From positions 682,001 through 746,000 of the forward strand of contig NZ_JBHEQA010000002.1 in NCBI RefSeq assembly GCF_043678055.1: a stretch of DNA of 64,000 bases, read 5' to 3'. This document shows positions 36,349 to 44,496 of the stretch, one piece after another. The DNA is from Spongiimicrobium salis. Lineage in GTDB: Bacteria > Bacteroidota > Bacteroidia > Flavobacteriales > Flavobacteriaceae. A program made the translations under genes and the position numbers. The notes beneath the pieces are model-generated. The model saw only the letters and a list, made by a program, of their open reading frames with translations, was not told the DNA's origin and did not search any database. How positions within the stretch are numbered: the stretch's first letter is position 1; every line of letters begins with the position of its first letter.

Positions 36349-36738
36349 TTATTGGCCCCAACGATTTTGAAAGGTCATATCGCCAACCTGAATCGTTTGC
36401 GCACTGATTACAATTCTCTTTTGCATGGGAACAGCGCTGACGGCATCAAAATTTTCGACAAGTTTCACACAAAACCCTTTTTTAAAGATGACCTCCTGTA
36501 AACGGGACATGGCATCGCGTTTAAAGAAAATTATAGATCCATCCTTTGTTTGATCTGGAGAAGCCATCCAATGGAACAAATCATATCTTCCCTGGGATTC
36601 CAAAGTAATCATGATTTGCCCCCCTAAGGGCTTTCCCGATGGTTTTCCTGTATGATCCATGGGCTGTTCAAAGTTGTAGGTACAACTCAAAACATTGTAC
36701 TCTTGCCCGTCTACATATAGTTTTGCTAAAAATGACAT
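36349..36738 (-). CDS. tssD: Hcp/TssD tube protein, effector-linked copy
   Basis: 129 residues of the Bacteroidota TssD family: opening SFLAKLYVDGQEYNVLSCTY, TGKPSGKPLGGQI, DGSIIFFKRDAMS and a C-terminal Q(K)RIVISAQTIQVG strand. Hcp hexamers stack into the inner tube of the T6SS and carry small effectors in the lumen. It is similar in plan to the other Hcp at 38727-39113 but clearly diverged. It sits 31 bp after TssC and directly before the candidate effector, which suggests a dedicated carrier rather than the bulk tube subunit. Confidence 0.9.
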   Translation of the reverse strand: MSFLAKLYVDGQEYNVLSCTYNFEQPMDHTGKPSGKPLGGQIMITLESQGRYDLFHWMASPDQTKDGSIIFFKRDAMSRLQEVIFKKGFCVKLVENFDAVSAVPMQKRIVISAQTIQVGDMTFQNRWGQ

Positions 36739-36769
36739 TTAGATTTGGGTCTTTAGTTAATCCATTACC

Positions 36770-38128
36770 TTATTGTTGTTCATAATCCGTATCCCATTCG
36801 GCACCTTCGTCCCCTCTTTGACCATCCATTTTGATCAAGAAATTCTTTGCAGGAAAATAAGGCTTAAGACGTACATCCAAATGGATGCGATCCTTTTGAT
36901 TGGGATCTTGTTCAAAACGCTTTACCTCAAAGTTTTCAATCAATTTTCCCGGGCCGGTAATTCCATCCAGGAAACGTACAATTTGGCTGTGTATTTCTTT
37001 TCGTGTCCTGGCATCAAAGTTTTCAAAAGCCCTACGATTTAAGAAATCCATAAGTACCTTAGTGACGTAATCAAATACACGTACCACGGAATAGGTCTGC
37101 AGGCCAAGGTTTTCCCCATTAAAAAGTGTTTTGGCAGAAAAAGCCATGACTTTTCCATATTCATTGACCATAGGCACCAATCCGAGGTTCTCCAAATTGG
37201 CAATCTCACTTTTCTTCAAGTCGAAGCGAACACCATCCACTTCACTTAAGCCTCCGTGTTTTTTTCCTGCGGTAACCTGGGACATCAGGGTTTTATATAT
37301 TTTTCCTGCTAAAGCGCCTGAAGGAGGAACATGAACATCATCTTCTTCTCCTACATCTTCATTTTTACCTCTTCCTACCAACCAATTACAGGTCATTATG
37401 GTATTGGAAAGATAAGCGTCTCCACTAGCAAGATTGGCACTTTGAAACATTTCCATCACATCGTCCGGTTCATCCAAATGCGCAAAATCCGTTATTAAGG
37501 TCACTTTATTATCATGGGCGACCTTGGCCCATTTATCCACAACCGATTTAGAGCCCAAATAACCGGGAAGTACCATTAAAGAGTAATTCTCCCTAAGATC
37601 CAAACGATCATATTTAGATACCAATTCTTCTTGAATATGATCAAAGAAACGCGTATTGTCCAAATCGGTCAATTGGTCCAATTCTGCATTGATTATGGAA
37701 ACATTTTTTAATGAGGGCTGGTCAGTATTTTTAAAGAAAAGAGCCACGGATCGATAGGAGGTTTCCAATTCCCTTGTCTCATCCAAAGCCAATTTTAAAT
37801 TTTTCTTTAGCACATCTTCCGATTCTTTGGCCTTATCATCGGCCGCTTGCACCTGTGCAATAATATCATCGCCCGATTTTAAGGTATCGGACCATAGTTC
37901 CAATATTTTCTGAAGCGCTTCACGTTCTTGTTTTTTATTGTTCTCTGTTAAGAACATTTTTCGTCGTGCTTTACGCTCGGGATTTAAATTTTGTACATCA
38001 TCAATAGCAGATTCCAAGAGGTCAAAGCCTCCATATTTTGCTAGTGCATCTGCTTTTTCCTTAATCTGATCGATAAAAGGTTTATCGCTTGACTTCGAAG
38101 ATTGTTTATTATTGGATGTATTGGCCAT
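36770..38128 (-). CDS. tssC: TssC, large sheath subunit (VipB-like)
   Basis: 452 residues, typical for the T6SS-iii sheath protein. Recognisable parts are the N-terminal helical region, SYRSVALFFKN, RLDLRENYSLMVLPGYLG, the SANLASGDAYLSNTIMTCNWLVGRG core, ENLGLQTYSVVRVFDYVTKVLMDFLNRRAFE, and a closing VRLKPYFPAKNFLI strand. With TssB it forms the contractile sheath. It follows tssB by 16 bp on the same strand. Known Bacteroidota homologues lack sequence similarity detectable at a glance to proteobacterial VipB, so the call rests on the T6SS-iii pattern and gene order. Confidence 0.9.
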   Translation of the reverse strand: MANTSNNKQSSKSSDKPFIDQIKEKADALAKYGGFDLLESAIDDVQNLNPERKARRKMFLTENNKKQEREALQKILELWSDTLKSGDDIIAQVQAADDKAKESEDVLKKNLKLALDETRELETSYRSVALFFKNTDQPSLKNVSIINAELDQLTDLDNTRFFDHIQEELVSKYDRLDLRENYSLMVLPGYLGSKSVVDKWAKVAHDNKVTLITDFAHLDEPDDVMEMFQSANLASGDAYLSNTIMTCNWLVGRGKNEDVGEEDDVHVPPSGALAGKIYKTLMSQVTAGKKHGGLSEVDGVRFDLKKSEIANLENLGLVPMVNEYGKVMAFSAKTLFNGENLGLQTYSVVRVFDYVTKVLMDFLNRRAFENFDARTRKEIHSQIVRFLDGITGPGKLIENFEVKRFEQDPNQKDRIHLDVRLKPYFPAKNFLIKMDGQRGDEGAEWDTDYEQQ

Positions 38129-38144
38129 ATTGTTAGCTGTAATA

Positions 38145-38597
38145 TTATTTGGTCGTTTTAATTTCGTTGATCAGGGCATCTAAAGTCTCAATAAGGGCTT
38201 CTTTGGCATCGGCATCCTCTAATGCCGCTTTCAAAATCTTATTGGTCTTTAGTTGCTTGATAATTTTTTTGTATTGATCACTTTCTATTTCCAATTCTTT
38301 CAAGAAAACACTGTTATTCACCACACCTTTCTTACCAAAATCCCCAAGATTGCTAAACTTCAGGGTTTCATTCACTGTTCCCCCATCCTTTCCTTCAAAG
38401 GGTATTTTTAATTCTGGGTCAAAATGTTCGAAAATATCATCTATCGTATTCAACCCCTCTACAACCTGAGGTTTTACCGGAGCATTGGGCGTCAATTTTC
38501 CTGCTATAAGTGTACGGTTCTGCGGAATTTCATTTAGGGCTTCACTGGCATCGCCTTTTACTTCAATTCCACCAATACCTAAGTTATTATTTGCCAT
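38145..38597 (-). CDS. tssB: TssB, small sheath subunit (VipA-like)
   Basis: 150 residues. An NRTLIAGKLTPNAP segment, DIFEHFDPELKIPFEGKDG (VipA-like FxxFxPxL pattern), the LKFSNLGDFGKKGVV strand, and a C-terminal helix rich in Leu and Lys. It pairs with TssC immediately downstream to build the sheath protomer. It follows a transcription terminator after the first hcp, so tssB-tssC-hcp-effector-immunity may form its own unit or depend on read-through. Confidence 0.85.
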   Translation of the reverse strand: MANNNLGIGGIEVKGDASEALNEIPQNRTLIAGKLTPNAPVKPQVVEGLNTIDDIFEHFDPELKIPFEGKDGGTVNETLKFSNLGDFGKKGVVNNSVFLKELEIESDQYKKIIKQLKTNKILKAALEDADAKEALIETLDALINEIKTTK

Positions 38598-38671
38598 AAA
38601 ATATTGTTTTATGTGTTAAATTTAATGAAAAAATGTATACTCGCAAGGTATATAATCCATTATAAAACGTA

Positions 38672-38699
38672 AAAAGGAGGCCTTAGTATGCCTCCTTTT
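38672..38699 (-). terminator. Intrinsic terminator between the first hcp and tssB
   Basis: Stem AAAAGGAGGC (38672-38681) / GCCTCCTTTT (38690-38699), loop of 8; on the minus strand it is followed by TTTTTA. It lies 28 bp after the hcp stop and 75 bp before the tssB start. It would let Hcp be made in excess over the sheath, with partial read-through for the downstream genes. Confidence 0.85.
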
Positions 38700-38726
38700 C
38701 AAATTCAGTTTAAATTTTATTTAAGG

Positions 38727-39113
38727 TTATACCCATTCATTAACGTGCTCTCCATTACCCACTCCTATACTTCTTGCGGAGATACATACGGTTTCCGTAA
38801 ATGGATTTTGCCCTGAAGCCTCAAAATTCTCTTTGTACTTGATCATATATCCCTCTACAAAGTTAACTTCTTTCAAGGTGGCATCTGTATCTCGTTTTAT
38901 ATATACGATACTACCATCTTTTCGTTCAAAGTTGTTGCACATCCATTCGAAAAAACCAGTGTCCCCGGTAGATTCAATAGTTAAATAAATTCGCCCACCT
39001 CTAGTTACGGAAGAGGGTCTTCCTGTGGGGTCTACTTCCTGGGTCAGGTCATAAGAGCAATGCAAAACATTAAACTCTTTGCCTCCTACTTTTAATTTTG
39101 CTTTAAAAGACAT
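38727..39113 (-). CDS. tssD: Hcp/TssD tube protein, main copy
   Basis: 128 residues, TssD family: SFKAKLKVGGKEFNVLHCSYDLTQ, TGRPSSVTRGGRIYLTIE, DGSIVYIKRDTDATLKEV and the final TVCISARSIGVGNGE strand. It stands alone between a 216-bp upstream gap, which must hold its promoter, and its own terminator. Solo transcription and high output fit the bulk tube subunit, which is also secreted. Confidence 0.92.
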   Translation of the reverse strand: MSFKAKLKVGGKEFNVLHCSYDLTQEVDPTGRPSSVTRGGRIYLTIESTGDTGFFEWMCNNFERKDGSIVYIKRDTDATLKEVNFVEGYMIKYKENFEASGQNPFTETVCISARSIGVGNGEHVNEWV

Positions 39114-39329
39114 AATAAATTGTTTTTGTGGTAAATACTACCTGATTAAATATATATAACGTCACATAAGGACATGTCTAAAGTAGCAAACCTCCTATAG
39201 AACGCAAAATTTTTTCGATAAAAAACATGGGCTGCCCATAAAATATCTAGCGCTAAGCACTACTAAATCATAGTTTTACAATGTGATTGCGGTTAAGAAT
39301 GGAAGATTTTCTTCGAAGTATGGAATTCC

Positions 39330-40343
39330 TTAGAAACTTTTCCAAAAAACACCCTTTTTGGTGCGCATATCTATGGTCATACTTTTAATGCACCCCGTCT
39401 TGGAGTCCTTGATCAAGCGAAGGTTTTTGACTTCGACCCTTACATCGCGAATTTGGCCAAATAGTTGACTCACCGTAAATCGCGTGCCCTTTTTGTTAAA
39501 CACAGGAATATTACTGTAGCAGAAATAATTTCGAATACTTAAATCATCTACTTTTCTTTTGGAATAGTCGAGTAGCAATTGACGAATTTCATCGGATGAC
39601 ACTACAATTCTCTCAGGTTCTTCTTCTACGGGAGCATCGGGAATCACTGGTTCTTCCGGTTTATCATCAATATCTTTAAGTACAGTTTCAATAGGGTCAA
39701 CCTTGTTCTTGATAACTCTTTTCTTTTTCTTCTTTTTAGCTGGAAGTACCGTTATCCGTTGCTTGGCCTCATGTCTTAAATCTCCATTGACCACCAATAG
39801 AATTGTTTTTTCTCCAGGCGTCTTAAACGTATACTTTTCTTCCCTATCCCTACCATCTATGGCCAAGGTTTCCCCAAAACTCCATTGCCATGACTTAGCG
39901 AATGATGAATTGTTGGAAAATACGACTTCATCGCCAACCCTAACATTTTTCGGAAGGATAATCTCTGGAATTAATTCAGGGGAAATCAGCATTCTTCGCT
40001 TAGATACCACAACTTCCTTGCTTGCTACACACTTGCCATTACTTTCCAAGGTCACCGTATAGGTTCCTGGGTTTTTGTATCTATGGACTACGTTGGAACG
40101 AAAAACTGGTGTTGAACGATCTCCAAAATCCCAGGTCCAATCCACTGCTGCCGGGTCAGTACTCTTAAATTCAATGAGGTCCTCCGTAGTAAACGAAGTA
40201 GATATGATCTCAAAGTCAATTGCAGAACAATCTACTGTCGTATTCATTTTGAAAGATAATAGTGACGATCCGAAAATAATCAATACTAAAAAAGTAATAA
40301 ATACGTTACGATCAAAGTGTGTTTTTATACTTTTGTTACTCAT
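39330..40343 (-). CDS. PKD-domain inner-membrane protein, T6SS accessory (TssP-like position)
   Basis: 337 residues. One N-terminal membrane helix (about 14-31) and an otherwise periplasmic protein: PKD domain 1 (about 45-112, WTWDFGDRSTPV...YKNPGTYTVTL), PKD-like domain 2 (about 125-198, WQWSFGET...YTFKTPGEKTIL), a basic then acidic Pro/Glu linker (about 203-245; KKKKKKR then EEPVIPDAP), and a C-terminal domain (about 247-337) with a Cys pair. It starts 57 bp from the divergent NlpC/P60 gene. By position and topology it could be the TssP-type subunit of the Bacteroidota trans-envelope complex, but I cannot confirm this by sequence. Confidence 0.7.
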   Translation of the reverse strand: MSNKSIKTHFDRNVFITFLVLIIFGSSLLSFKMNTTVDCSAIDFEIISTSFTTEDLIEFKSTDPAAVDWTWDFGDRSTPVFRSNVVHRYKNPGTYTVTLESNGKCVASKEVVVSKRRMLISPELIPEIILPKNVRVGDEVVFSNNSSFAKSWQWSFGETLAIDGRDREEKYTFKTPGEKTILLVVNGDLRHEAKQRITVLPAKKKKKKRVIKNKVDPIETVLKDIDDKPEEPVIPDAPVEEEPERIVVSSDEIRQLLLDYSKRKVDDLSIRNYFCYSNIPVFNKKGTRFTVSQLFGQIRDVRVEVKNLRLIKDSKTGCIKSMTIDMRTKKGVFWKSF

Positions 40344-40400
40344 TGTTCCACCAAATGTATGTAAGACGTGTTATCCAATTTTAAAAATACAAATCTTTTT

Positions 40401-41027
40401 ATGAACGTAAAACTATTGTTTTTATTAGTTATTGTATTTCTTTTAAGTTGTTCCAGAAAAACTTTTGACAGTGTGGATTATGCATATTATAAGGAAGAAC
40501 TCACCAAGGCCAAAGAACAGGAAGGTGAAAAAGGGACCACTGTAAAGCAAAAAGAGATTGCAAGCAAGGAACCTCTCTATCTCACCACAGAAGAAAGGAA
40601 ACGCTTTGCCGATCTTTTGGGGATCTCTGTGACCGATCTAGAAAATGAAAAACTCTACAGCACCATTAATCAATGGTTGGGGGTTCCCTATTTATGGGGC
40701 GGTACTACAAAAAACGGCATAGATTGTTCTTCATTTGTACAGCAAGTTTACAAAGATGTCTATGAAAAAGAACTTCCCAGAACCTCTATAGAACAGTTCT
40801 ATGTAGATACCAAAGCACATTTTAGAAATCAAAAGTATTTGAAACAGGGCGATCTTATTTTTTTTAGATTGCGTCATAAAGATAAGGTGGTTTCCCATGT
40901 TGGTATTTATCTTCAAAATGGTAAATTTCTTGGTTCCAATTCCCCTAGGGGGGTAGAAATCGTGGATCTCAATAGTGATTACTGGCAGGATAAATATGTA
41001 GCTTCTGCTCGATTATTGAAAAAATAG
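40401..41027 (+). CDS. NlpC/P60 peptidoglycan hydrolase lipoprotein
   Basis: 208 residues from the ATG at 40401. I prefer this to an upstream ATG at 40368 because it places a compact signal peptide with lipobox LLSC (Cys16) at the N-terminus. NlpC/P60 domain at about 85-205: GVPYLWGGTTKNGIDCSSFV (catalytic Cys109), QGDLIFFR and SHVGIYLQNG (catalytic His). First gene of the plus-strand T6SS arm, 4 bp before tssG. It probably opens the peptidoglycan for T6SS assembly. It may also be the lipoprotein subunit of the envelope complex. Confidence 0.88.
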   Translation: MNVKLLFLLVIVFLLSCSRKTFDSVDYAYYKEELTKAKEQEGEKGTTVKQKEIASKEPLYLTTEERKRFADLLGISVTDLENEKLYSTINQWLGVPYLWGGTTKNGIDCSSFVQQVYKDVYEKELPRTSIEQFYVDTKAHFRNQKYLKQGDLIFFRLRHKDKVVSHVGIYLQNGKFLGSNSPRGVEIVDLNSDYWQDKYVASARLLKK

Positions 41028-41031
41028 ACTC

Positions 41032-41943
41032 ATGGCAAACGCATCAGGGAAAAATATAAAAGATCAAGTTTTAGATTTGGGTTTTGACATCAAAGCGGAA
41101 ACCTTTGCCTCTTACTTAGAAGGCAAAACTCCTCTTAAGTTTGCTTTTTCTGATTATTTTAAACGCCGCTTCAGTCATGATATCGTCAACATTTTAGAGG
41201 ATTTGGACAGCCCAACCCTACATCATATTTCCTTGAGCAGACGTAGTTTATATGATATCTTTCCAGAACGTTTCTTTCATGCCATTTATAGTAGCACTCA
41301 CGATGTGAACACCATGGTGAACGATTATAAAAATCGTAAACAGGAAGAACAACATTCACGTAAGTTTTTTAGTCCGCTCGAAGAGGAATTCTTTCTTCAG
41401 AAAGTTACGGTTGAAAACGAAGAAAATGATATCTTTAAGTCTTTGGGAAGTTCGGAATTAATCAATTTTTTGACCAATCTATGGAACATAGATCCAAAAT
41501 TTCCTAAAATTATGGCGGCAAAAATTCTAAAAACCATGCCTTTTATGCATAAGATTGCTGGAAATTTGCCGTTGTTAACCAGAATACTAGAAACCATAAT
41601 TCAAGAAAACATTACAGTGAGCAAGCGCTTTTCTACTTTGAACACCACAGATCATAAAAATAAGACTGAACTACGGTTGGGCGTAAACCTAGCGACTTCA
41701 GGCAGTGGAGAAACCTATTTACCACACTATATTTTCACCATAAAAGATATTAAACAACCGAAAAATATTGAAGATTACCTACCCAATGGCCGTATTAGAT
41801 CTGTAGTGCTCTTTTTCTTGGAACATACCTTGCCCTTTGAAGCTAGCTATGAGGTAGATTTTACCCTAGCAAAGAAAAAACAACAATTTGTAATGAGTGA
41901 GGATGTATATGCATCTAGACTTGGAATATCTGCAACAATATAG
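41032..41943 (+). CDS. tssG: TssG-like baseplate wedge protein
   Basis: 303 residues, no signal peptide. Helical N-terminal half (DLGFDIKAETFASYLEGK, DSPTLHHISLSRRSLYDIFPERFF) and a C-terminal half with mixed strands (TELRLGVNLATSGSGETYLPHYIFTI). Size, location between the envelope genes and TssK/TssF, and a general TssG plan (wedge protein pairing with two TssF) support the call. The sequence signal is weaker than for other subunits. It starts 4 bp after the NlpC/P60 stop and ends 5 bp before tssN. Confidence 0.72.
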   Translation: MANASGKNIKDQVLDLGFDIKAETFASYLEGKTPLKFAFSDYFKRRFSHDIVNILEDLDSPTLHHISLSRRSLYDIFPERFFHAIYSSTHDVNTMVNDYKNRKQEEQHSRKFFSPLEEEFFLQKVTVENEENDIFKSLGSSELINFLTNLWNIDPKFPKIMAAKILKTMPFMHKIAGNLPLLTRILETIIQENITVSKRFSTLNTTDHKNKTELRLGVNLATSGSGETYLPHYIFTIKDIKQPKNIEDYLPNGRIRSVVLFFLEHTLPFEASYEVDFTLAKKKQQFVMSEDVYASRLGISATI

Positions 41944-41948
41944 GGAGT

Positions 41949-42815
41949 ATGTCAAGAAGTTATTTGAAAAACCTGATCAGTTTTGAAGCATTGGTTCCCT
42001 TTGCGATCATTGTAGTACTTGTACTTCTTATCCTGCGTTTATTGGCATCGAAAACGCCGGGTTACAAGCCTCAACGTAAAAAGTATTATTTCTATTTGTT
42101 CATTAATATTCTCGTTGTTTCCATAGTTGTTGCAATCCTGTACAACTTAAAACAAACTGGGGTGGTATTACGACACTTTTCATTATTGTTCTTTTCGCTG
42201 ATTTTGGGAGGACTTCACGTATTTTTCTTTCGTTGGAGTTTTAAAAAGTTCGATACAGAGAATAAGTTTAAAGAAATTTTATTTGCAATGATTACCGGTT
42301 TTGTACTTGTTGTTCCCATTATTATGATTTCGGCATTTTTCAATGATTTAGCCTATTTACCTTATTATTTTTTGACCGTTGCAGCATTCTTACTTCCTAC
42401 TTGTTTCTTTATCCTGTATCTTTATTCAGTATCCATACCTGTAAAGTTGTACTATAAATGGTATTATCCATTGGAAAAAAAATATGAAACCCCATATCAT
42501 TATGAATTAAAGAATATGATCGTGCTTAACTTTATGTTTCATAAAAACGCTAAGGAAAGTCATGTAACGAGTTTTAAGGCCAAAGCCCCTAAGGATATGA
42601 ATTATGGCAGGCTTTTCTTTTTCTTTATTAATGATTATAACGTTAAAAAAACGACAACAAAAATTGAGCTTACAGAAGATTCCGGTGATCCCTATGGGTG
42701 GTATTTTTACACCAAACCAAAATGGTACGGTGCTTCCAGACATATTGACTCTGAACTTACTGTAGAACAGAATAATTTAAAAGATGGGGATATCGTTGTT
42801 TGTCAGCGTATCTAA
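41949..42815 (+). CDS. tssN: TssN, multi-pass inner-membrane T6SS-iii protein
   Basis: 288 residues. Five likely membrane helices fill the first 165 residues (about 11-31, 44-64, 74-93, 105-127, 132-157); the last ~120 form a cytoplasmic domain (YHYELKNMIVLNFMFHKN ... GDPYGWYFYTKPKWYG ... LKDGDIVVCQRI). This helix number and the soluble tail fit TssN, a hallmark of Bacteroidota T6SS-iii that replaces the TssJLM membrane complex. Tightly packed with tssG and tssK. Confidence 0.87.
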   Translation: MSRSYLKNLISFEALVPFAIIVVLVLLILRLLASKTPGYKPQRKKYYFYLFINILVVSIVVAILYNLKQTGVVLRHFSLLFFSLILGGLHVFFFRWSFKKFDTENKFKEILFAMITGFVLVVPIIMISAFFNDLAYLPYYFLTVAAFLLPTCFFILYLYSVSIPVKLYYKWYYPLEKKYETPYHYELKNMIVLNFMFHKNAKESHVTSFKAKAPKDMNYGRLFFFFINDYNVKKTTTKIELTEDSGDPYGWYFYTKPKWYGASRHIDSELTVEQNNLKDGDIVVCQRI

Positions 42816-42826
42816 ACAACCACATT

Positions 42827-43969
42827 ATGATAGAAGACCTTAAGAATTTTAAAATAAATTGGATTGACGGTATGAAAATCTCCAAGGAGCATTTTCAGAA
42901 CCTTCAGGATTATGCCGCCAATAGAAGTAAAGATGTTTCCAGTGTACATATGCATCGTCATGGGTACGGGCTTTTGGCCGCTTATCTTAGTGAACCACAT
43001 GAATTTGCGGTAAACATTGATGCCCATAAAAGCCTTAAGATTTCCATTAAAAAATTAAGGGCTATCACTCCAAATGGAAATAGGATAGCGATTACTGAAC
43101 AGACTCCCGCAGTAAAGCAAGAACTTATTGTTGAAGAGTTTGCCGATAAAAAGTTGGAAGAAGGGTACGTCTTATTGAATTTAGACGTTGAAAACCCCAT
43201 TGCTTTTGGAGAACAAGATCCTAAGGAGATTCCTCCAAGACATCCTTTTTTAACAGACGGTCATTATTTCACTTTTGCCAATGCACAGCAATTGGCAAAA
43301 TCTGACTTGGGTGGAAACCAAATTCCCATCGCCAAAATAATTAAAGATGGAAATGCTCTAATCACCGATACTGCCTATATTCCCCCGGCAACAACCTTGG
43401 GTGCACATTCAAGCTTGATCGATTTCTACAACGAAACGGAAAGCTTTTTGAAGATGGCAGAACGAAATGCCATTTTGATCGTACAAAAAATCATGACCAA
43501 GCAAAGCGACAATCCTATTGCAGATGCCATGCATATTGTGGTTGACAAGATATATGCTTACTTGGCCCAGCAAATTACCATGGTAAAGTGGGAGGAATAC
43601 CATTTGCATCCCAAAAAACTTATGGCAGTCCTTGTGAGTTTTGCCCGCCTGTTTAAAGGTTCTGTAGACGTTTCCTCTCCGCAAAACAAGGAGGAACTTT
43701 TCAATTACTTTGGGGAATGGACCGATTTAAAAGGAGGCGATTATGAGAAACTTTTTACTGATATTATCAATTTGGAATACGCACATCTAGACATCAATCA
43801 GAATATACAGGCGCTAAGTGCTTTTATGAATACCATTGATCGACTGTTCACCATTCTTACACAAGTAGATTATATTGGAAAAAGAAGGGATATGGGCATA
43901 TTTGTCAATGAAAATAAAGTAGATCAAAAATCCGGAAAATCCAGGGGAACTTCCTTTTTAGCGGAATAA
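42827..43969 (+). CDS. tssK: TssK, baseplate-membrane adaptor
   Basis: 380 residues from the ATG at 42827 (MIEDLKNFKINWIDGMKISKEHFQ). An in-frame TTG at 42800 overlaps tssN and is less likely. TssK landmarks: W.DGM.I...HFQ near the N-terminus (equivalent to the WxxGxxLxPQHF motif of other systems), a shell domain to about 190, a helical trimerising middle (SLIDFYNETESFLKMAE) and a C-terminal head. TssK links the TssEFG wedge to the envelope complex. Starts 11 bp after tssN. Confidence 0.88.
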   Translation: MIEDLKNFKINWIDGMKISKEHFQNLQDYAANRSKDVSSVHMHRHGYGLLAAYLSEPHEFAVNIDAHKSLKISIKKLRAITPNGNRIAITEQTPAVKQELIVEEFADKKLEEGYVLLNLDVENPIAFGEQDPKEIPPRHPFLTDGHYFTFANAQQLAKSDLGGNQIPIAKIIKDGNALITDTAYIPPATTLGAHSSLIDFYNETESFLKMAERNAILIVQKIMTKQSDNPIADAMHIVVDKIYAYLAQQITMVKWEEYHLHPKKLMAVLVSFARLFKGSVDVSSPQNKEELFNYFGEWTDLKGGDYEKLFTDIINLEYAHLDINQNIQALSAFMNTIDRLFTILTQVDYIGKRRDMGIFVNENKVDQKSGKSRGTSFLAE

Positions 43970-43981
43970 ATCAATATTTGT

Positions 43982-44485
43982 ATGGAGATCTTAAATAAAA
44001 AAGAACGCGTATCCTCATTTTTGCTTTTTCTATTGATGTTTGTTATCACCGTAGGCATCTTATTTGTTGGTATTTTTTTCAGTTATAGGCTTCCTTGGAA
44101 AGAGAATGCGGTACTGCGTGCCGAGAATCAAAAAATTCAATTTGAATTCCGATACCAAAAGAAATTTATTGAAGAATTGGAAAAAGTGGATGTCCTCATA
44201 GATTCACTGGACAAAACACAGGAAGGATATTTCTTTTTGGAACAATCCATCAATGCAGATCTGATCAATATTAAAAGTAGTATCCCCAAGGATTCCTTGG
44301 ACGATAAGACCATGTATGAAAACTTGATTCTTACCTACAAGAAGCTCATGGATTCCAAGCGCAATTTAAAACAGGTGGAGAATGCCAGAAATGACATTGA
44401 TGCCCTAAATGATCAATTGGAAGAATATGAACGGGAAATTAAGCAATTGGAAAAGGCTTTGGATTTAGCACGTCGTTTAAATTAA
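43982..44485 (+). CDS. tssO: TssO, coiled-coil inner-membrane T6SS-iii protein
   Basis: 167 residues: short cytoplasmic N-terminus, one membrane helix (about 12-34), then a long periplasmic coiled coil (about 40-165; EELEKVDVLIDSLDKTQ, DALNDQLEEYEREIKQLEKAL). Matches TssO, part of the Bacteroidota-specific envelope complex with TssN, P, Q and R. Lies between tssK and clpV with 12- and 11-bp gaps. Confidence 0.87.
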   Translation: MEILNKKERVSSFLLFLLMFVITVGILFVGIFFSYRLPWKENAVLRAENQKIQFEFRYQKKFIEELEKVDVLIDSLDKTQEGYFFLEQSINADLINIKSSIPKDSLDDKTMYENLILTYKKLMDSKRNLKQVENARNDIDALNDQLEEYEREIKQLEKALDLARRLN

Positions 44486-44496
44486 ACCTTATTTAG

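Noticed and set aside
40352..40359. A TACATTTG match (minus strand) to the Bacteroidota -7 promoter element TAnnTTTG before the PKD gene
   Set aside because: It lies only 8 bp before the start codon and no TTTG element is found at the usual spacing; not strong enough to annotate.
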